The notes beneath the pieces were generated by a model. That model was not told where the DNA came from and made no database searches. It saw only the letters and a list, made by a program, of their open reading frames with translations. A stretch of 64,000 bases of DNA from Methylomonas aurea. Its GTDB lineage: Bacteria > Pseudomonadota > Gammaproteobacteria > Methylococcales > Methylomonadaceae. Position 1 is the stretch's first letter. The number at the start of each line of letters is the position of its first letter. Location of the stretch: positions 210,335-274,334 of the forward strand of contig NZ_JANIBM010000004.1 of assembly GCF_024505045.1 (NCBI RefSeq), given 5' to 3'. Both the position numbers and the translations under genes were made by a program. Shown here piece after piece: positions 17,301 through 26,149 of the stretch.

Positions 17301-18035
17301 ATGAAAAAATCATGCTTAGTATTGGCCTTGGCCGGTGTTGGCCTATGGGTGTTGGCCGTGCCGGCGCTGCGGGCCGAGCCGGAAGCGGTTAAGCCGTTGC
17401 AGGCGATATCGTTCGAACTGGCCAAGGACAATTTGCAGCAATTCGGCAGCGGACTCGACGCGGCGAATCTGGCAGAGCGGGTACGGAACAATCTGGCGGA
17501 ATGGCAGTTTCCGCTCAGTGCCAGCGGGCCGTTCAGCCATCGGTTGCAGGCCAGGCTGGGTAAAGTGGCGCGGCGGGAAACCCCGGTCGGCTTTTCCTTT
17601 TCCTCCGGCAACTCCGACCCGCGCGCCGTCGATTTTCAAAAAGCCGACGTATTGCCGGTGACCTGCAGTTTGCGCGATGCCGGCAATCAAGCGGTGTTGG
17701 TGGAACGCGAATCGACTTTCAGCGCCCACGCGCTGGACAAGGATGTCGCCCCGGCGCGGATTGCCGACAAACTGGTCGACCAAATCGGCACCGCCTGCCT
17801 GGACGTGTTGGAGCACGCGCCGCTGCCGAAGCAACCCGGCCGAGTCAAAACCGAGTTGTTCAAACCGAAATGGATGCCGGACGTGCGGGTGGAGGTCCGG
17901 GAGATTCCGGCTGCCGGCTCCGGTGCGAGCGGGTCTGCGCAACCGGGGGCGATAGGCGACGAGCCGAAGAAGGAGGTGATTATTCATAACCAGGGCAATC
18001 CGGTGATTTTTCAGTTTGGGCATGAGAGGAAGTGA
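17301..18035 (+). CDS. Exported protein of unknown function
   Basis: A 244-aa frame with a clear signal peptide (residues 1-25, LALAGVGLWVLAVPALRA), good RBS (GGGAGAGAG) before the ATG and GC-rich codon use like the host genes. The mature part has a single domain (PLQAISFELAKDNLQQF, then a strand-rich middle with TCSLRDAGNQAV) and an unstructured Pro/Gly/Ala stretch near 200-220. I do not recognise the family. It is divergent from the porin gene. Confidence 0.75.
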   Translation: MKKSCLVLALAGVGLWVLAVPALRAEPEAVKPLQAISFELAKDNLQQFGSGLDAANLAERVRNNLAEWQFPLSASGPFSHRLQARLGKVARRETPVGFSFSSGNSDPRAVDFQKADVLPVTCSLRDAGNQAVLVERESTFSAHALDKDVAPARIADKLVDQIGTACLDVLEHAPLPKQPGRVKTELFKPKWMPDVRVEVREIPAAGSGASGSAQPGAIGDEPKKEVIIHNQGNPVIFQFGHERK

Positions 18036-18148
18036 TGTGCTTTGGTGTTGATTCCGTGCGTGGTCGACTGCATGGATACAGGAGGTAGAGCAACGCAGGA
18101 GCAGTTGCCGAGAGGCTTGTCGAACCGTGAGCGGAGAATCAATTGAGG

Positions 18149-18400
18149 TGTCGCTGGCGCGACGGCTGGTTTTAATGTCGGGTCTCGGCCCGACAGCCGA
18201 GATGCTTTCTTTTGCTTGGCCAAAAGAAAGTATCCAAAGAAAAGGCCACCCGACATTCCGCCTTAATCCTGCGCGTCTCGCTTTTGGCGAGGGTTTTCGG
18301 AAGGGGCTTCCCAGCCCCTCCGAAAACGAGCGGCATCCCTGCCGCTCCCCTACGGGCTAATCTCGCCAAAAGCTGCGATGCTCGGGGCGGAATAACGGGA
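18149..18400 (+). repeat. Structured ~255-bp repeat, copy G (subtype 1)
   Basis: Forward copy with the ATTCCGCC/GGCGGAAT outer stem and CTTTTGGCGAG/CTCGCCAAAAG inner stem. The second stem is GTCGGG/CCCGAC (copy A has TGTCGGT/ACCGACA) and the fourth is GGGGCT/AGCCCC (copy A has GGCCA/TGGCC). Loops and junction bases are kept. It faces copy H across the 178-aa gene and the RAYT gene. Confidence 0.9.
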
Positions 18401-18559
18401 GTAAACCTGTCGCGTGGTTGGAAGTGACTGGACGAATTTCCATGGTTTGATGCAGGAAGGTGTTATAGGATGCTGCCCAAGATTGGGGGGAGTATGGAGG
18501 TATCAATCGCGATTGATACCCTTCACTTTGCCCAGGACATCACGAACTAAGGAAAACGA

Positions 18560-19096
18560 ATGAACCCAGTCTGGATTGACAAAACTGACGTGGCAGAAAG
18601 ACAGATAATTGAGGCGGTGAGACTCTTCTTTGAAAATCGAGATCCCGTTGTTATTCATACAATAATTTGCTCAGCTCACCAAATTCTTGTGGATGTCGGG
18701 CAGGATTGCGGAGTTAGCAGCGCTATTAAAAACCCGGAGGGGTTAAGTAGAGAACAATTTAGAGAACACATTCGCGCAGTTAATAGCCCGTACAATTTTT
18801 TTAAACACGCGGATAAAGACCCTAAGGGTAAATTGAACATTGCTCCAATACATCGGTTTTCATCAGATTTTATTCTTGATGCCATTCTAATGTTTCAGGG
18901 TATCGCAGGCAGCTTACCTTTAGAAGCTAAAGTGTTTTGGGCTTGGTTTGTAGATACATATCCGGAAGATTTTGAGGATTGTTCTAAAGATGGTGCTTTA
19001 GAGGCTCTAAAGGAGTTCGGCTTGGCCGATTGGGATTTTCCTAAAATCCACCAATTTTTAATGTTCGGTTCACTAGTGGGTGAAATTCACGATTGA
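18560..19096 (+). CDS. Unknown 178-aa protein (cargo of repeat pair G/H)
   Basis: An intact, AT-richer frame with an AGGAAAACG-type RBS just before the ATG. Predicted mostly helical and soluble, with a conserved-looking centre (VNSPYNFFKHADKDPKGKLN) and an acidic middle (TYPEDFEDCSKDGALEAL). Proteins with an NFxKHADxDP motif occur as hypothetical proteins in many bacteria, but I cannot name a function. A diverged relative of the cargo-upstream palindromic element seems to lie at about 18461-18520 (TAGGATGCTGCC, then GGTATCAATC/GATTGATACC). Confidence 0.7.
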   Translation: MNPVWIDKTDVAERQIIEAVRLFFENRDPVVIHTIICSAHQILVDVGQDCGVSSAIKNPEGLSREQFREHIRAVNSPYNFFKHADKDPKGKLNIAPIHRFSSDFILDAILMFQGIAGSLPLEAKVFWAWFVDTYPEDFEDCSKDGALEALKEFGLADWDFPKIHQFLMFGSLVGEIHD

Positions 19097-19114
19097 ATGC
19101 TGCACATTTATCAA

Positions 19115-19150
19115 TGTAGGGTGGGCACACGCTTTTTGTGCCCACGCGGG
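19115..19150. repeat. REP element left of the RAYT gene
   Basis: TGTAGGGTGGGCAC, then GTGCCCACGCGG: a hairpin (GTGGGCAC/GTGCCCAC) 45 bp before the transposase-like gene. Its reverse complement, with small changes, stands at 19743-19777 on the other side. A RAYT gene between inverted REPs is the expected arrangement for this transposase class. Confidence 0.75.
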
Positions 19151-19195
19151 GAAAACCACAAACCCTGATTTAACCATCAAAAATTAACGACCGAA

Positions 19196-19735
19196 ATGTC
19201 CCGTTACCGCCGCTCGCAAAATCCCGGTGCAACGTATTTTTTCACGGTGGTGACGTATCGGCGGCAAACGATTTTATGCGATGAACCGATACGGGAGGCT
19301 TTAAGGGCGGCAATTGCCACCACTCGAACCAAACGGCCGTTTACCATTGATGCCTGGGTTTTGTTGCCGGATCATTTGCATACTATCTGGACCTTGCCGG
19401 GCGACGACGCGGATTATTCAACCCGTTGGAGCGTGATGAAACGGCAGGTGAGCGTGGCATGTGGTGACGCATATCGGCGGGCCGAATGGATCAATGCCTC
19501 GAAACAAAAACGTCGGGAATCAACCTTATGGCAACGCCGGTATTGGGAGCATCAAATACGGAATGAAACCGATTTTGCCCGGCATATGGATTACATTCAT
19601 TACAACCCGGTAAAGCACGGGTATTCGTAGCAGGTCAAAGATTGGCCGTATTCGACGTTTCATCGATATGTTAAGGAAGGCGTTTATTCGATGGATTGGG
19701 GTGATGGCGTTGATGAATTGGTTGTGGGGGAGTGA
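19196..19735 (+). pseudogene. REP-associated tyrosine transposase (RAYT), internal stop
   Basis: The frame encodes a TnpA_REP/IS200-like single-strand DNA transposase: YFFTVVTYRRQ near residue 14, the HUH pair in LPDHLHTIW (H60, H62), and YWEHQIRNETDFARHMDYIHYNPVKHGY with the likely catalytic Tyr region near 116. An amber codon at 19628-19630 stops it at 144 aa. The same frame continues as QVKDWPYSTFHRYVKEG and reaches its natural-looking stop at 19733-19735, 34 codons on. The family normally keeps that tail, so this is either a recent point-mutation pseudogene or a shortened protein. Inverted REPs flank it. Confidence 0.85.
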
Positions 19736-19742
19736 ACGGTGT

Positions 19743-19777
19743 GTCCGCGTGGGCACAAAAAGCCGAGCCCACCCTAC
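19743..19777. repeat. REP element right of the RAYT gene
   Basis: CCGCGTGGGCACAAAAAGCC, then CCCACCCTACA: the inverted counterpart of 19115-19150. The pair brackets the RAYT gene, so the whole of 19115-19777 can be read as a REP-RAYT-REP unit placed inside the larger G/H repeat cassette. Confidence 0.75.
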
Positions 19778-19809
19778 AAATCTTGATCTAACCCAAGCCG
19801 TTTTGATAG

Positions 19810-20080
19810 CGCGACGGTTTTCGTCCCGTTATTCCGCCCCGAGCATCGCAGCTTTTGGTGAGAATAGCCCGATAGGGGAGCGGCAGGGATGCCGCTCGTT
19901 TTCGGAGGGCCAAGGATGGCCCTTCCGAAAACCCTCACCAAAAGCGAGAAGCGCAGGATTAAGGCGGAATGTCGGGTGGCCTTTCTTTTGGTGACTTTTC
20001 TTTGGCCAAGCAAAGAAAAGTCACTCGGCTGTCGGGCCGAGACCCGACTTCAAACAAACTCCGTCGCGGCAGCGACACAA
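19810..20080 (-). repeat. Structured ~255-bp repeat, copy H (subtype 1)
   Basis: Inverted copy facing copy G. It has ATTCCGCC/GGCGGAAT and the GTGACTTTTC-type third stem like copies B and C. Its gcgacacaa end stops 4 bp before the ATG of the hybrid kinase gene, so the leader of that gene is entirely repeat-derived. No copy is seen to the right of this point. Confidence 0.9.
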
Positions 20081-20084
20081 CCAA

Positions 20085-23000
20085 ATGAAAACCATCCACC
20101 AAAACATCACCAAAATCCGCCGCGACTACAACGCCCTGGTCGCCAACGAAACCCTGGAAGACTACGCGCTACGCTATGCGCCGCGCAGTTTCCGCAAATG
20201 GTCGGAGTTCCAGGTCGCCAACACCGCGTTCGGTTCGACCTCGTTTCTGGTGCTGGAAGCGATCGGCGGCTTTCTGTCGATCAACTACGGCTTTACCAAC
20301 GCTTTCTGGGCCATCATCGCCGTCGGCATCGTCATTTTCATCACCTCGCTGCCGATCAGCTATTACGCCGCCCGCTTTCATATCGACATCGATCTGCTGA
20401 CCCGCGCCGCCGGCTTCGGCTACATCGGCTCGACCGTTACCTCGCTGATTTACGCTTCGTTCACCTTCACGCTGTTTGCGTTGGAAGCTTCGATCATGTC
20501 GCTGGCGCTGGAATTGTATTTTCAGATTCCGTTGGCGTACGCCCATGTGGTCAGCGCGGTCATCGTGGTGCCGCTGGTGACCTTCGGCATCACCACCATC
20601 AGCCGGATGCAGCTTTGGACCCAGCCGGTCTGGCTGTTGTTGTTGATCGCGCCGTATATCGCGGTGGCGCGGGCCGAGCCGGAAGCGTTGATGACGTTGG
20701 AAACCTATTTCTGGATTGCCGGCAGCGGCCAGGGTTTCGATTGGCTGCTGTTCGGCAGCGCGGCGACGGTGGCCTGTTCGATGGTGGCGCAGATCGGCGA
20801 GCAGGTCGACTTTCTGCGCTTCTTGCCGGATAAAACCGAGCAAAACAAATGGCGCTGGTGGGGGGCGATGTTGGCGGCCGGACCGGGTTGGGTGGTATTC
20901 GGCGTGGTGCGGCAGTTGTTGGGGGCGTTGTTGGCGCACTTGGCGATCCGCCACGGCATTCCCGCCGAGCATGCCCACGAGCCGACCCAGATGTATCTGG
21001 TGGCGTACAACGAATTATTCGACAATCCGCAATGGGCGTTGGCTGCCACCACCTTGTTTGTGGTGTTGAGCCAGCTCAAGATCAATGTCACCAACGCCTA
21101 TGCCGGCTCGCTGGCCTGGTCCAATTTCTTCTCGCGTCTGACCCACAGTCATCCGGGGCGGGTAGTGTGGTTATTGTTCAACGTGCTGATCGCGCTGCTG
21201 TTGATGGAATTCGGCGTGTTCGGCGCGCTGGAGAAGGTGCTGGGCTTGTTTTCGAATATGTCGATCGCCTGGATCAGCACCGTCGCCGCCGAATTGATGA
21301 TCAACAAGCCCTTGGGCTTGAGCCCGAAGGAAGTCGAGTTCAAGCGGGCTTATCTGTCCGATTTGAATCCGGTCGGTATGGTCTCGACTTTCGTCGCATC
21401 GCTGGTGTCGATTCTGGCTTACGTCGGTTTGTTCGGCGAGTGGCCCAAAGCCTTCTCGGCCTTGATCGCGTTGGGCTTGGCCTTTGCGCTGGTGCCGGCG
21501 CTGGCCTGGTTCAGCCAGGGCAAACATTATCTGGCACGCGACCGCGACGAGCGCAACCGCTACGCCCGCAACACCTGTTCGATTTGCGAAAACGAGTTCG
21601 AACACGACGACGTGGCTTATTGCCCGGCTTACGGCGGCAGTATCTGTTCGCTGTGCTGTACGCTGGATGCCCGCTGCCTGGATAGCTGCAAGGTCGGATT
21701 TCGCTTCGACGACTATTTGGAGCGGATGGCCAAATACGGCCTGCCCGAATTTCTGAGTCTGCATGCGCGGATGCGTTTATTGCGCTTCGGTTTGCTGTTC
21801 GGCTTTCTGGCGGTGCTTACCGGTATTTTCATCAGCATCATCTATTACCAGGATTTGCTCAGCATTCGCCGCGATACTGCGGCCTTCCAGTTGTTGTTGA
21901 ATAATTTTTTGAAAATCTATGCCTCGTTGCTGGTCTTCATCGGCCTATGCACCTGGTGGTTGATTCTGAACGCGGAAAGCCGCCGCGTCGCCCATGAGGA
22001 GACTGCCAAGCAGACCCAACTGCTGCTGCAGGAAATCGATGAGCACAAGAAGACCGACAGCAAACTGCAACAAGCGATGAAACTGGCCGACAGCGCGAAT
22101 CAGGCCAAAAGCCGCTTCCTGAGCAGCATGAGTCACGAGATTCGCTCGCCGTTGAACAGCATCATCGGCTACGCCCATATCCTGCATCAGGACCCGGAGA
22201 TTCCGCCGCATCGCAAGCAGGCCGTGGAAACCTTGAAGCGTAGCGGCGAACATTTGTGCGCGCTGGTCGAGGATATTCTGGACATCGCCCGGATCGAGGC
22301 GCGCAAATTCGAATTGAAATATCAAACCTTCAATTTCCCGGAGTTTATCGAGCATTTGGTGCATACCTACCGGGTCCAGGCCGAGGATAAGGGCTTGAGT
22401 TTCAACTGCCAGATCGGCAACCAGTTGCCGCAACGGGTGCGCGGTGACGAGAAGCGGGTAGGGCAGATTCTGATCAATCTGCTGGGCAATGCGGTCAAGT
22501 TTACCGAGCAAGGCGAGATCGTGTTTCGCATCGGTTACAGCGGCGGTGTCGCCAGTTTTCAGGTTATCGATAGCGGTGCCGGGATCGACGAGGAACATTT
22601 GCAGAATATTTTTCAACCGTTCACCCGCGTCAATCAACCGACCGGCAATGCGGTGGCTGGCGCCGGGCTGGGTTTGACCATCAGTAAAATTCTGACCGAG
22701 GTGATGGGCGGGGAGTTGACTGTGAAAAGCCAGGTAGGGCAGGGCTCGACCTTTACCGTGCGCTTGCTGTTGCCCAGCCAGGGAGCCGATGCCGAGCCGG
22801 ATCAAGCCGCCGCGATCGCCGGCTACCGCGGCGCCAGACGCAGAATTATGGTGGTCGACGACCAGCGCGAGCACCGCGAGCTGTTGCTGGACATGCTGGA
22901 GCCGTTGGGTTTTTATCTGAGCGAAGCCGATTCCGGCGAGCAATGTCTGGAAAAAGTGGCCGAGGAGCGGCCGGATTTGATCTTGCTGGATATTTCGATG

Positions 23001-23462
23001 CGCGGCATGAACGGCATCGAAACCGCGATGCTGTTGCGCGAGCGCGGCTGCAGCGTACCGATCGTGATCCTGAGCGCGAATGCCTATGCTAGCGACCGAA
23101 TGGCGGCGCTGAATGCCGGCTGCAACGACTTCCTGGCCAAGCCGATCCAGGTGCGGGAGTTGATGCACAAACTGAAACTGTATCTGGCACTGGATTGGTT
23201 GTATTGCGACGACCCCGTTGCGGCTGCCGCTGCCGCCGCTGCACAAGAGATGCTGATTCCTCCGGCGGAATTGCTGGCCGACTGCGTCGACTACGTGCGG
23301 ATCGGCGATTTGATGGGCTTGAAGAAGGTCTTGCAACGCCTGTCGGTGCAACAGCCGCAGTATGCGCTGTTTTTTGCCAAGTTGCAGACGTTGGCCAACG
23401 AATTCAAGTTGGGCCAAATCCGGCAATTATTGAATATGACCAAACAGGAGGCAGGACGATGA
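20085..23462 (+). CDS. Hybrid histidine kinase fused to an NCS1-type transporter
   Basis: A 1125-aa inner-membrane protein. Residues 1-490 form a 12-helix purine-cytosine permease (NCS1) domain (EDYALRYAPRSFRKWSEFQVANTAFG). Residues 498-535 are a cysteine cluster (CSICENEF to CLDSCK, eight Cys) likely to bind zinc. Two more membrane helices follow, then a HisKA box with phospho-acceptor H684 (SMSHEIRSP), an HATPase domain (NLLGNAVKF, GAGLGL) and a receiver domain with D969. Transporter-kinase fusions are thought to sense a solute through the transporter fold. It overlaps the regulator gene by ATGA. Nearby urea genes suggest a nitrogen signal, which is inferred. Confidence 0.9.
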   Translation: MKTIHQNITKIRRDYNALVANETLEDYALRYAPRSFRKWSEFQVANTAFGSTSFLVLEAIGGFLSINYGFTNAFWAIIAVGIVIFITSLPISYYAARFHIDIDLLTRAAGFGYIGSTVTSLIYASFTFTLFALEASIMSLALELYFQIPLAYAHVVSAVIVVPLVTFGITTISRMQLWTQPVWLLLLIAPYIAVARAEPEALMTLETYFWIAGSGQGFDWLLFGSAATVACSMVAQIGEQVDFLRFLPDKTEQNKWRWWGAMLAAGPGWVVFGVVRQLLGALLAHLAIRHGIPAEHAHEPTQMYLVAYNELFDNPQWALAATTLFVVLSQLKINVTNAYAGSLAWSNFFSRLTHSHPGRVVWLLFNVLIALLLMEFGVFGALEKVLGLFSNMSIAWISTVAAELMINKPLGLSPKEVEFKRAYLSDLNPVGMVSTFVASLVSILAYVGLFGEWPKAFSALIALGLAFALVPALAWFSQGKHYLARDRDERNRYARNTCSICENEFEHDDVAYCPAYGGSICSLCCTLDARCLDSCKVGFRFDDYLERMAKYGLPEFLSLHARMRLLRFGLLFGFLAVLTGIFISIIYYQDLLSIRRDTAAFQLLLNNFLKIYASLLVFIGLCTWWLILNAESRRVAHEETAKQTQLLLQEIDEHKKTDSKLQQAMKLADSANQAKSRFLSSMSHEIRSPLNSIIGYAHILHQDPEIPPHRKQAVETLKRSGEHLCALVEDILDIARIEARKFELKYQTFNFPEFIEHLVHTYRVQAEDKGLSFNCQIGNQLPQRVRGDEKRVGQILINLLGNAVKFTEQGEIVFRIGYSGGVASFQVIDSGAGIDEEHLQNIFQPFTRVNQPTGNAVAGAGLGLTISKILTEVMGGELTVKSQVGQGSTFTVRLLLPSQGADAEPDQAAAIAGYRGARRRIMVVDDQREHRELLLDMLEPLGFYLSEADSGEQCLEKVAEERPDLILLDISMRGMNGIETAMLLRERGCSVPIVILSANAYASDRMAALNAGCNDFLAKPIQVRELMHKLKLYLALDWLYCDDPVAAAAAAAAQEMLIPPAELLADCVDYVRIGDLMGLKKVLQRLSVQQPQYALFFAKLQTLANEFKLGQIRQLLNMTKQEAGR

Positions 23463-24388
23463 CGGAAGCGGCTTTCAGCAACGGCACGGTATTGATCGTC
23501 GACGATACCCCGGGCAATTTGGCTTTGCTGTCCGATACGCTGTCGGAAGCCAATTACCGCGTATTGGTAGCCACCGACGGCAGTTCGGCGCTGGAACAAA
23601 TCCAATACATCAAGCCCGACATCATTTTGCTGGACGTGATGATGCCGGGGATCGACGGTTTCGAAACCTGTAGCCGGTTGAAGGCGGATCCGGCCACGGC
23701 GGCGATTCCGGTATTGTTCATGACCGGCCTCAGCGAATTGGAAAACTTGCTGCGCGGCTTCGGCGAAGGCGCGCTGGATTACATCGTCAAGCCGATCCGG
23801 CCGGCCGAAGTGTTGGCGCGGATCGAAGTGCACCTGACTCAGACCCGCAATCTGCTCCGAGCCGAGCAGTTACTGAACCATGGCGAGTTTGCCGCGCTGG
23901 CGGTCGACGCCGGCGGCCAAATCCATTGGCGGACGCCGGCCGGGGCGCGATGGCTGGCTGATTTCAAGGCATTCCAGGGGGTGGACGTAGCGCTTGATAG
24001 CGACAGTGTGTTACCGGAGGGCATGCTGGGCTGGTTTCAACGCTGGTTGCGCCAATCCGGCCGAACCGAGGCCGATTCGGAACCGCACCGGCTGGTGCCG
24101 GGATTCGCGGTCACGGTTAACGCCTGCGAGCAACCCGGCGAGTACCTGCTGCTGTTGCAGCGCGACGATGCCCAGTGGAGTCCGCAGACGCTTCGCGAAA
24201 GGCTGAAACTGACTTTTCGCGAAGCCGAAATTCTGATGTGGATCGCCCGCGGCAAGACCAACAAGGAGATCGGCATTATCCTCAGTACCAGCCCCAGAAC
24301 CGTGAACAAACACCTGGAACATATATTCGAAAAACTTGGTGTTTCGACCCGGGCGGCGGCGGTAGCGCTGGCGATGCAGCGCGGTTGA
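23459..24388 (+). CDS. LuxR-type response regulator paired with the hybrid kinase
   Basis: 309 aa. A receiver domain (VLIVDDTPGN, phospho-acceptor D59 in LLDVMMPG, later VKPIRP) is followed by a middle region of about 100 residues that looks PAS-like. A C-terminal LuxR/FixJ helix-turn-helix is at about 246-305 (TFREAEILMWIARGKTNKEIGIILSTSPRTVNKHLEHIFEKLGV). I choose the ATG at 23459 because it overlaps the kinase stop; the longer frame upstream is internal to the kinase gene. Probably the DNA-binding output of the kinase, with the urt/ure locus as a possible target. Confidence 0.9.
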   Translation: MTEAAFSNGTVLIVDDTPGNLALLSDTLSEANYRVLVATDGSSALEQIQYIKPDIILLDVMMPGIDGFETCSRLKADPATAAIPVLFMTGLSELENLLRGFGEGALDYIVKPIRPAEVLARIEVHLTQTRNLLRAEQLLNHGEFAALAVDAGGQIHWRTPAGARWLADFKAFQGVDVALDSDSVLPEGMLGWFQRWLRQSGRTEADSEPHRLVPGFAVTVNACEQPGEYLLLLQRDDAQWSPQTLRERLKLTFREAEILMWIARGKTNKEIGIILSTSPRTVNKHLEHIFEKLGVSTRAAAVALAMQRG

Positions 24389-24410
24389 GATGTTCGCTCT
24401 ACGGGCAATA

Positions 24411-24446
24411 AAAAGGCCCGTAGCTTTTTCGGCTACAGGCCTTTTT
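24411..24446. terminator. Bidirectional intrinsic terminator
   Basis: AAAGGCCCGTAGC (24411-24423) pairs with GCTACAGGCCTTT (24431-24443), with a T-run after it and an A-run before it. It lies between the convergent response-regulator and fabG genes and can end transcripts from both sides. Confidence 0.85.
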
Positions 24447-24469
24447 TGTCCAGCTTGTCCGGATGCCGG

Positions 24470-25198
24470 TTAGGGCATGTACATGCCGCCGTTGACGTGC
24501 AGGGTTTCGCCGGTGATATAGGAAGCTTGTTCGGAGGCGAGGAAAGATACCGCGTGGGCGATTTCTTCCGGTTGGCCGAGGCGGCCCAGCGCAATAGAAC
24601 CGAGCAGGGCGGTCTTGATCTCTTCGGACAATTCTTTGGTCATGTCGGTATCGATGAAACCTGGCGCGACGGTGTTGACGGTGATGCCGCGCGAACCGAC
24701 TTCTTTGGCCATCGACTTGGCGAAACCGACCATGCCGGCCTTGGCTGCGGCATAGTTGGTCTGGCCGGCGTTACCGGTCGAACCGACCACCGACGAGATA
24801 TTGATGATCCGGCCGTAGCGGGCTTTCATCATGCTGCGCAACACGGCTTTGCTCATCCGGAAGATCGAGGTCAGGTTGGTGTTGATGATATCGTCCCATT
24901 CCTCGTCCTTCATCCGCATCAACAGGTTGTCGCGGGTGATGCCGGCGTTGTTGATCAGAACCGCTGGCGTGCCGTATTCGTCGCCGGCGGTTTTGATGAA
25001 GTTTTCGATGTCGGCGGCGTCGGCCACGTTCAATTTGTAGCCTTTGCCGTTGTCGCCCAGGTAGGCGGAAATAGCCTCGGCGCCGCTATCGGATGTGGCG
25101 GTGCCCAGTACGTAAAAGCCGTCTGCGGCCAGTCTTTCGGCGATGGCCCGGCCGATGCCGCGGCTGGCGCCGGTAACGATGGCGGTTTTCTTATCCAC
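24470..25198 (-). CDS. fabG: 3-oxoacyl-ACP reductase FabG
   Basis: A short-chain dehydrogenase that reduces 3-oxoacyl-ACP with NADPH in fatty-acid elongation. It has the nucleotide motif TGASRGIGRA near residue 9, NNAG near 83, catalytic Ser (ISSVVG) and YAAAK (Tyr-x3-Lys). I choose the GTG at 25198 (VDKKTAIV), which gives 242 aa and matches the family N-terminus; the longer ATG frame would add 20 residues that are out of family and inside fabD. It overlaps fabD by 8 bp. Last gene of the yceD-rpmF-plsX-fabH-fabD-fabG run. Confidence 0.95.
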   Translation of the reverse strand: MDKKTAIVTGASRGIGRAIAERLAADGFYVLGTATSDSGAEAISAYLGDNGKGYKLNVADAADIENFIKTAGDEYGTPAVLINNAGITRDNLLMRMKDEEWDDIINTNLTSIFRMSKAVLRSMMKARYGRIINISSVVGSTGNAGQTNYAAAKAGMVGFAKSMAKEVGSRGITVNTVAPGFIDTDMTKELSEEIKTALLGSIALGRLGQPEEIAHAVSFLASEQASYITGETLHVNGGMYMP

Positions 25199-26147
25199 GG
25201 AGTTGCTCCACAACGTTGTTGATGGTTTCGATGTCGTACAAGGTGAAGTGGGCGGCATCGGGGGCGATGCGCTTGTTCAAGCCCATCAGCACTTTGCCGG
25301 GGCCGCATTCGACGAAGGCGGTGACGCCTTGCTCGTGCATGAATTTGATACTTTCCACCCAGCGTACCGGCTTGAACAATTGCTCTTTCAGCGCGTAGCG
25401 GATCACTTCCGGCGAGCCGTGCGATTTGACGTCGGCATTATGGATCAAGGTGGTATTTGGCATGTCGACATTCAGGCTTTGCAGAATCTCGTTCAGCCGG
25501 TCGGAGGCTGCTTCCATCAGGGCGCAATGCGACGGCACGCTGACCGGCAGCTTCAAGGCGCGTTTGGCGCCCAGCGCCTTCAACGCGTCGATGGCGCGGT
25601 CGACCGCGGCGGTCTGGCCGGCGATGACGACTTGGCCCGGCGCGTTGAAATTGGCGGCGGCGACGATTTCGCCGTTGGCGACTTCGGCACAGGTATTGAC
25701 GACCTGGTGGTCTTCCAAGCCCAAAATGGCGGCCATCGCGCCTTCGCCGGCCGGTACCGCTTCCTGCATCAGTCGGCCGCGGGCTGCGACCAGCTTCACC
25801 GCGTCTTCGAAGCCCATCGCTCCGGAACAGACCAAGGCGGTATATTCGCCCAAACTATGGCCCGCCATCCAGGCAGGGCGGATGGGAGTTATTTCACACC
25901 AGGCCCGCCATACCGCCACACCGGCGGCCAGCATGGCCGGCTGGGTGTTGTGGGTTTGGTTCAGATCGGCTTCCGGGCCGTTGGCGACCAGATTCCACAG
26001 ATCGAAGCCCAGCGCGTCGGAGGCTTGGGCGAAGGTCTGTTTGACTATGGGACTAGCTTCCGCCAGCGAGCCGAGCATTCCTACCGCTTGCGAGCCTTGG
26101 CCGGGAAACACGAAGGCCAGATTGTAACTTTGTTCGTTAATTGTCAT
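25191..26147 (-). CDS. fabD: Malonyl-CoA:ACP transacylase FabD
   Basis: A 318-aa enzyme that loads malonyl groups onto acyl carrier protein. FVFPGQGSQ opens the sequence; the nucleophile elbow GHSLGEY holds Ser98; the catalytic His lies in the VPSHCALM block and a QTAAVDRA-type region follows the acyl site. It lies 2 bp after fabH on the minus strand and overlaps the fabG start. No acpP follows fabG in this window: after fabG comes the convergent terminator. Confidence 0.97.
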   Translation of the reverse strand: MTINEQSYNLAFVFPGQGSQAVGMLGSLAEASPIVKQTFAQASDALGFDLWNLVANGPEADLNQTHNTQPAMLAAGVAVWRAWCEITPIRPAWMAGHSLGEYTALVCSGAMGFEDAVKLVAARGRLMQEAVPAGEGAMAAILGLEDHQVVNTCAEVANGEIVAAANFNAPGQVVIAGQTAAVDRAIDALKALGAKRALKLPVSVPSHCALMEAASDRLNEILQSLNVDMPNTTLIHNADVKSHGSPEVIRYALKEQLFKPVRWVESIKFMHEQGVTAFVECGPGKVLMGLNKRIAPDAAHFTLYDIETINNVVEQLRG

Positions 26148-26149
26148 TG

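Noticed and set aside
21945..23426. 493-codon open frame opposite the kinase part of the hybrid sensor
   Set aside because: The sense frame has all kinase and receiver motifs; the antisense frame has none.
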